DNA of 8,078 nucleotides from an uncultured Oscillospiraceae bacterium. GTDB taxonomy: Bacteria > Bacillota > Clostridia > Oscillospirales > Oscillospiraceae. The stretch lies in the NCBI GenBank assembly GCA_934572355.1, contig CAKTKV010000072.1, positions 1 through 8,078 on the forward strand, read 5' to 3'. Within the stretch, counting starts at the first letter, position 1, and every line of letters begins with the position of its first letter. The translations under genes and the position numbers were made by a program. A model generated the notes under the pieces. The model saw nothing but the letters and a program-made list of their open reading frames with translations, was not told where the DNA came from and ran no database searches. Positions 5,440 through 8,078 of the stretch are shown piece by piece.

Positions 5440-6723
5440 ATGGCTTCATCTTTTGTTGATAAGGCGCGCATCAGCGTCCACGCCGGCAAGGGCGGGGACG
5501 GCGCGGTCGCGTTCCACCGCGAGAAATACGTCGCGGCAGGCGGCCCCGACGGGGGCGACGGCGGTCGCGGCGGCAACGTTGTTTTTGTTGTTGACGATAA
5601 TATGTCCACACTGATGGATTTCAGATATAAGCGCAAGTACACTGCCGGCAACGGCATGAACGGTCAGGGCAAGCGCTGCTACGGCAAGGACGGGGAGACG
5701 CTTTATATCAAGGTTCCCCGCGGCACGATAGTGCGCGATACCGAGACCGGCGCGATCATGCACGATATGTCCACCGGTGAAAACTGGGTCGCCGCCAAAG
5801 GCGGTCGCGGCGGCTGGGGTAATATGCACTTTGCCACGCCGACGCGTCAGGTGCCGCGCTTTGCAAAGCCCGGTCTGCCCGGCGAGAGTCACGATATCAC
5901 ACTTGAGCTAAAGCTTCTGGCGGACGTCGGCCTTGTCGGTTTTCCGAACGTCGGCAAGTCAACGCTCCTGTCTGTCGTCAGCAAGGCGCATCCCAAGATC
6001 GCAAACTACCATTTCACTACGCTGTTTCCAAATCTCGGGGTCGTGTACGTGGATGAGGGAGTTTCCTTTGTCATGGCGGATATCCCTGGTATCATCGAGG
6101 GCGCGTCCGAGGGCGCGGGACTCGGCTATGACTTCCTGCGGCATATCGACCGCTGCCGTCTGCTCGTGCATCTGGTCGATGTTTCCGGCAGTGAAGGACG
6201 CGACCCGGTCGAGGATTTTGACGCGATAAACGCGGAGCTGCGCGAGTATAGCCCCGAACTTGCCGAGCGCCCGCAGATCGTCGTCGGCAATAAGTGCGAC
6301 TTGCTCGGCGATGAGCGCGAGAATATCGACCGGCTCAGGGAACATGTCGAGGAGCTGGGCTACCAGTTCTTCGAGATGAGCGCTGTGTCCCATCAAGGCA
6401 CGCGCGAGCTTGTCAAGGAATGCGCGCACAGGCTCTCTGAGCTCCCGCCGATATCGAGCTATGAGGCGGACTATGTGAAGCCCGAACCCAAGGTAGACAC
6501 CTCGGGCGAGCTGACGATAGAGAAGTTTGACGACATGTGGCTCGTCGAAGGCCCGTGGCTCCAGCGCCTTGTGGCGACGGTCAACTTCGGCGACTATGAG
6601 AGCCGCATGTATTTTGACCGCGTCCTGCGTGAGGCCGGTGTGTTCAAGCGCATGGAGGAAATGGGCGTCAGGGACGGGGACACTGTCAGCATGTATGACC
6701 TGATGTTCGAGTATCAGGACTGA
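5440..6723 (+). CDS. obg: Obg/CgtA GTPase
   Basis: The 427-residue product has all three domains of the Firmicute Obg: the glycine-rich Obg fold (residues 1-158, with repeated GGxGG segments at 34-45 and 121-125), the GTPase domain, and the C-terminal OCT domain (about 350-427). GTPase motifs are complete: G1 GFPNVGKST (167-175), switch I threonines 193-194, G3 DIPG (214-217), G4 NKCD (284-287) and G5 SAV (314-316). Obg is an essential, slow GTPase that acts in assembly of the 50S subunit and in stress and growth control, so its place behind rplU and rpmA fits its role. AAGGAGG at 5427-5433, 6 nt before the ATG, fixes the start. The stop codon overlaps the next gene by one base. Confidence 0.97.
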   Translation: MASSFVDKARISVHAGKGGDGAVAFHREKYVAAGGPDGGDGGRGGNVVFVVDDNMSTLMDFRYKRKYTAGNGMNGQGKRCYGKDGETLYIKVPRGTIVRDTETGAIMHDMSTGENWVAAKGGRGGWGNMHFATPTRQVPRFAKPGLPGESHDITLELKLLADVGLVGFPNVGKSTLLSVVSKAHPKIANYHFTTLFPNLGVVYVDEGVSFVMADIPGIIEGASEGAGLGYDFLRHIDRCRLLVHLVDVSGSEGRDPVEDFDAINAELREYSPELAERPQIVVGNKCDLLGDERENIDRLREHVEELGYQFFEMSAVSHQGTRELVKECAHRLSELPPISSYEADYVKPEPKVDTSGELTIEKFDDMWLVEGPWLQRLVATVNFGDYESRMYFDRVLREAGVFKRMEEMGVRDGDTVSMYDLMFEYQD

Positions 6724-7187
6724 TGAGTGAGAACAAACGCAAGGTTTTAAGTGCGGTGCTTATCTGTCTGTGCATTGCTACAGTCGCATTTATATGGGGA
6801 AACTCAATGCTCGACAGAGAGACATCAAGCAATGTGAGCGGTTCGCTGCTGGCGGCGATAGAGCCTATAATCAGGCTCATCGGTATAGAGAGCGAGGGCG
6901 ACAGATGGCTCAGAAAGCTTGCGCACTTCACGGAGTTCGGTGCCTTGGGTGCGGAGCTGCTGTTCCTTGCCGCGGTGAAGGGAAGCCTCCGATTTCAAGC
7001 GGCGTCGAACTGCGCCTTCGTGACTCTGCTCGTCGCGCTCACGGATGAGACGATACAGCTTGCAAGCGGGCGTGGCTCGCAGGTTCAGGATGTGCTGCTC
7101 GATTTCTCCGGAGCCTTGACGGGTATCCTCATCGCGTGGCTAATATGCTTGGCTATAAAAAAGACATCGCAAAAAAAGAAAGAGTAA
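6723..7187 (+). CDS. VanZ-family membrane protein
   Basis: The 154-residue protein has four predicted membrane segments (about residues 8-25, 67-85, 93-108 and 125-145) and ends in the lysine-rich tail KKTSQKKKE. The VanZ signature is present: KLAHFTEFG at 65-73, TDETIQ at 107-112 and RGSQVQDVLLDFSGALTG at 117-134. The founding VanZ gives low-level teicoplanin resistance, but most chromosomal relatives have no known role, so resistance should not be assumed. The start overlaps the obg stop as TGATG and no ribosome binding site stands before it, so translation is probably coupled to obg. A strong terminator begins 20 nt after the stop. ATA isoleucine codons are more frequent than in obg. Confidence 0.88.
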   Translation: MSENKRKVLSAVLICLCIATVAFIWGNSMLDRETSSNVSGSLLAAIEPIIRLIGIESEGDRWLRKLAHFTEFGALGAELLFLAAVKGSLRFQAASNCAFVTLLVALTDETIQLASGRGSQVQDVLLDFSGALTGILIAWLICLAIKKTSQKKKE

Positions 7188-7207
7188 TTAAAAACTATGT
7201 CATAACT

Positions 7208-7248
7208 AAAAATGGGTGTAACCGAATCACACGGTTACACCCATTTTT
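7208..7248. terminator. Strong bidirectional hairpin terminator
   Basis: A perfect 17-bp inverted repeat (7208-7224 and 7232-7248) closes the 7-nt loop AATCACA. The left arm begins AAAAA and the right arm ends TTTTT, so it works as an intrinsic terminator in either direction. It ends the obg-VanZ unit and insulates the recombinase gene from read-through. An alternative reading as one arm of a recombinase target is treated separately. Confidence 0.88.
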
Positions 7249-7282
7249 GCATAAAACAGTTTTCATTAAGACCATTTCCGAT

Positions 7283-7311
7283 TTGACAAACGTCTCCTGC
7301 AACATTAAAAC
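7283..7311 (+). promoter_or_regulatory. Likely promoter of the recombinase gene
   Basis: A consensus -35 box TTGACA (7283-7288) is followed after 17 nt by TAAAAC (7306-7311), a 4-of-6 match to TATAAT. Transcription would start near 7318, giving about 50 nt of leader. The rest of the 7249-7367 spacer is AT-rich, and besides this promoter, short repeats and the ribosome binding site AAGGAGG (7354-7360) I see nothing in it. Confidence 0.5.
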
Positions 7312-7367
7312 TAAAAATGCACATACTACATACTATAGCAAAACCTAATATTCAAGGAGGCAGACAA

Positions 7368-8078
7368 ATGAGCGAAAATACCGTGACAAGCACGCAGATA
7401 GCGGCGTATGGCGTTCAGCTGAGGGAGGACGAGCACAGCCGGGGGACGATAGAAAAGTACCTACGCGATGTGCGCTCTTTCGTGCGGTGGCTTGGAGAGA
7501 GGGAACAGACGAAAGAAAACGCCGTTGAATGGAAGGAACATCTGAGCACGTCAGGTTATGCGCCGGTCACCATCAACTCTATGCTCTCTGCGCTCAACGG
7601 CTTCTTCACATTTATTTCCCGCGCTGACTGCCGCGTGAAGTTCCTCAAGATCCAGCGACGCATGTTCCGCGCGGAATCAAGGTCACTGACTCGCGAGGAG
7701 TATATGCGCCTTGTGAGCGCGGCCGAAGCGCAGGGCGACGCGCGCGTCGCCCTGCTGCTGGAGACAATATGCGGTACAGGCGTGCGCGTGAGTGAGCTGC
7801 GGTATATAACGGTGGAAGCGGCGCGGCAGGGTGTGGCGGAAATATCCCTCAAGGGGAAGATACGCACGATCATCATCCCCGGGAAGCTGCGTAAAAAGCT
7901 GCTGAAGTATGCCGAAAAAAAGAAGATCGCCTCCGGCGAGATATTCCTCACCAGAAGCGGAAAGGGGATGAACAGGCGCCAGATATGGGCGGCGATGAAG
8001 GCGCTGTGCGGCGCGGCGCGGGTGGAGAGCAGCAAGGTGTTCCCGCACAATCTGCGGCACCTGTTCGCGTGCCGGTTC
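7368..8078 (+). CDS. Tyrosine recombinase/integrase, XerC/D-like (3' partial)
   Basis: 237 residues are visible and the frame runs open off the right edge. Residues about 8-90 form the helical core-binding domain (LREDEHSRGTIEKYLRDVR, 18-36). The catalytic domain follows with R140 in GTGVRVSEL, the probable catalytic lysine at 162 or 164 in ISLKGKIR, and H227 with R230 in PHNLRH. The remaining His/Trp and the tyrosine nucleophile would lie within the next 50 or so residues, outside the window. Such enzymes cut and rejoin DNA at paired short sites; candidates include chromosome-dimer resolution, integration of a mobile element and inversion of a switch. A stand-alone gene with its own promoter behind a terminator and the absence of xer-typical neighbours favour the last two, without proof. 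AAGGAGG sits 7 nt before the ATG. Eight of fifteen isoleucines use ATA, more than in obg. Confidence 0.9.
   Translation, partial: MSENTVTSTQIAAYGVQLREDEHSRGTIEKYLRDVRSFVRWLGEREQTKENAVEWKEHLSTSGYAPVTINSMLSALNGFFTFISRADCRVKFLKIQRRMFRAESRSLTREEYMRLVSAAEAQGDARVALLLETICGTGVRVSELRYITVEAARQGVAEISLKGKIRTIIIPGKLRKKLLKYAEKKKIASGEIFLTRSGKGMNRRQIWAAMKALCGAARVESSKVFPHNLRHLFACRF

Larger units (their letters stand above)
7204..7319. repeat. 11-bp direct repeat bracketing the hairpin-recombinase spacer
   Basis: AACTAAAAATG occurs at 7204-7214, overlapping the left hairpin arm, and again at 7309-7319, 105 bp later. A separate tandem heptamer, CATACTA twice, lies at 7322-7335. Both are in AT-rich sequence where short repeats arise easily. 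No trace of an insertion or of a tRNA gene was seen between the copies. Confidence 0.35.

Noticed and set aside
6723..7187. Glycopeptide resistance determinant
   Set aside because: There is no vanHAX-type gene nearby; VanZ-family proteins are common on chromosomes without a resistance role.
7136..7348. A 70-codon plus-strand frame after the VanZ-family gene
   Set aside because: It begins inside the VanZ-family coding region and runs through both arms of the 17-bp terminator hairpin and the recombinase promoter, with no ribosome binding site.

Overview
The window looks like chromosomal DNA from an anaerobic, moderately GC-rich Clostridia-type Firmicute (Oscillospiraceae-like). This is inferred from AAGGAGG-type ribosome binding sites, a Firmicute-style rplU-rpmA-obg cluster, a cysteine-rich flavoprotein typical of strict anaerobes, a VanZ-family gene and a LCAC-type lipobox. 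The species cannot be named from the sequence alone.

Layout from left to right. (1) Positions 1-2537, minus strand: the first 845 residues of a large modular Fe-S/flavin oxidoreductase whose C-terminus lies beyond the left edge. It joins a winged-helix-like N-terminus, a CxCR/CNCCGC cysteine module, a classical 4Fe-4S ferredoxin, a complete GltD-like FAD/NAD(P)H module and the start of a second ferredoxin. (2) Positions 2541-2775: a divergent intergenic region with one sigma70-type promoter facing each way and a repeated motif around the leftward promoter. (3) Positions 2776-4603, plus strand: a CYTH-domain protein, a possible 21-codon open reading frame overlapping both neighbours by ATGA, and a DUF4163/DUF3298-like lipoprotein with a Pro-Thr-Glu linker. 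These probably share one transcript. (4) Positions 4641-5413: a strong promoter, a structured leader, rplU (L21), rpmA (L27) and an intrinsic terminator. (5) Positions 5440-7248: obg GTPase and a one-base-overlapping VanZ-family membrane protein, closed by a very strong bidirectional terminator. (6) Positions 7249-8078: an AT-rich spacer and a tyrosine recombinase cut by the right edge before its catalytic tyrosine.

The housekeeping core (L21, L27, Obg) concerns ribosome building. The most informative departure is that the Prp protease gene, usually found between rplU and rpmA in Firmicutes, is absent, and L27 correspondingly lacks the N-terminal extension that Prp removes. I found no clear new defence or mobile system inside the window. 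The best leads are the doubly overlapping 21-codon ORF, the composite flavoprotein, the rplU leader and the recombinase at the edge.
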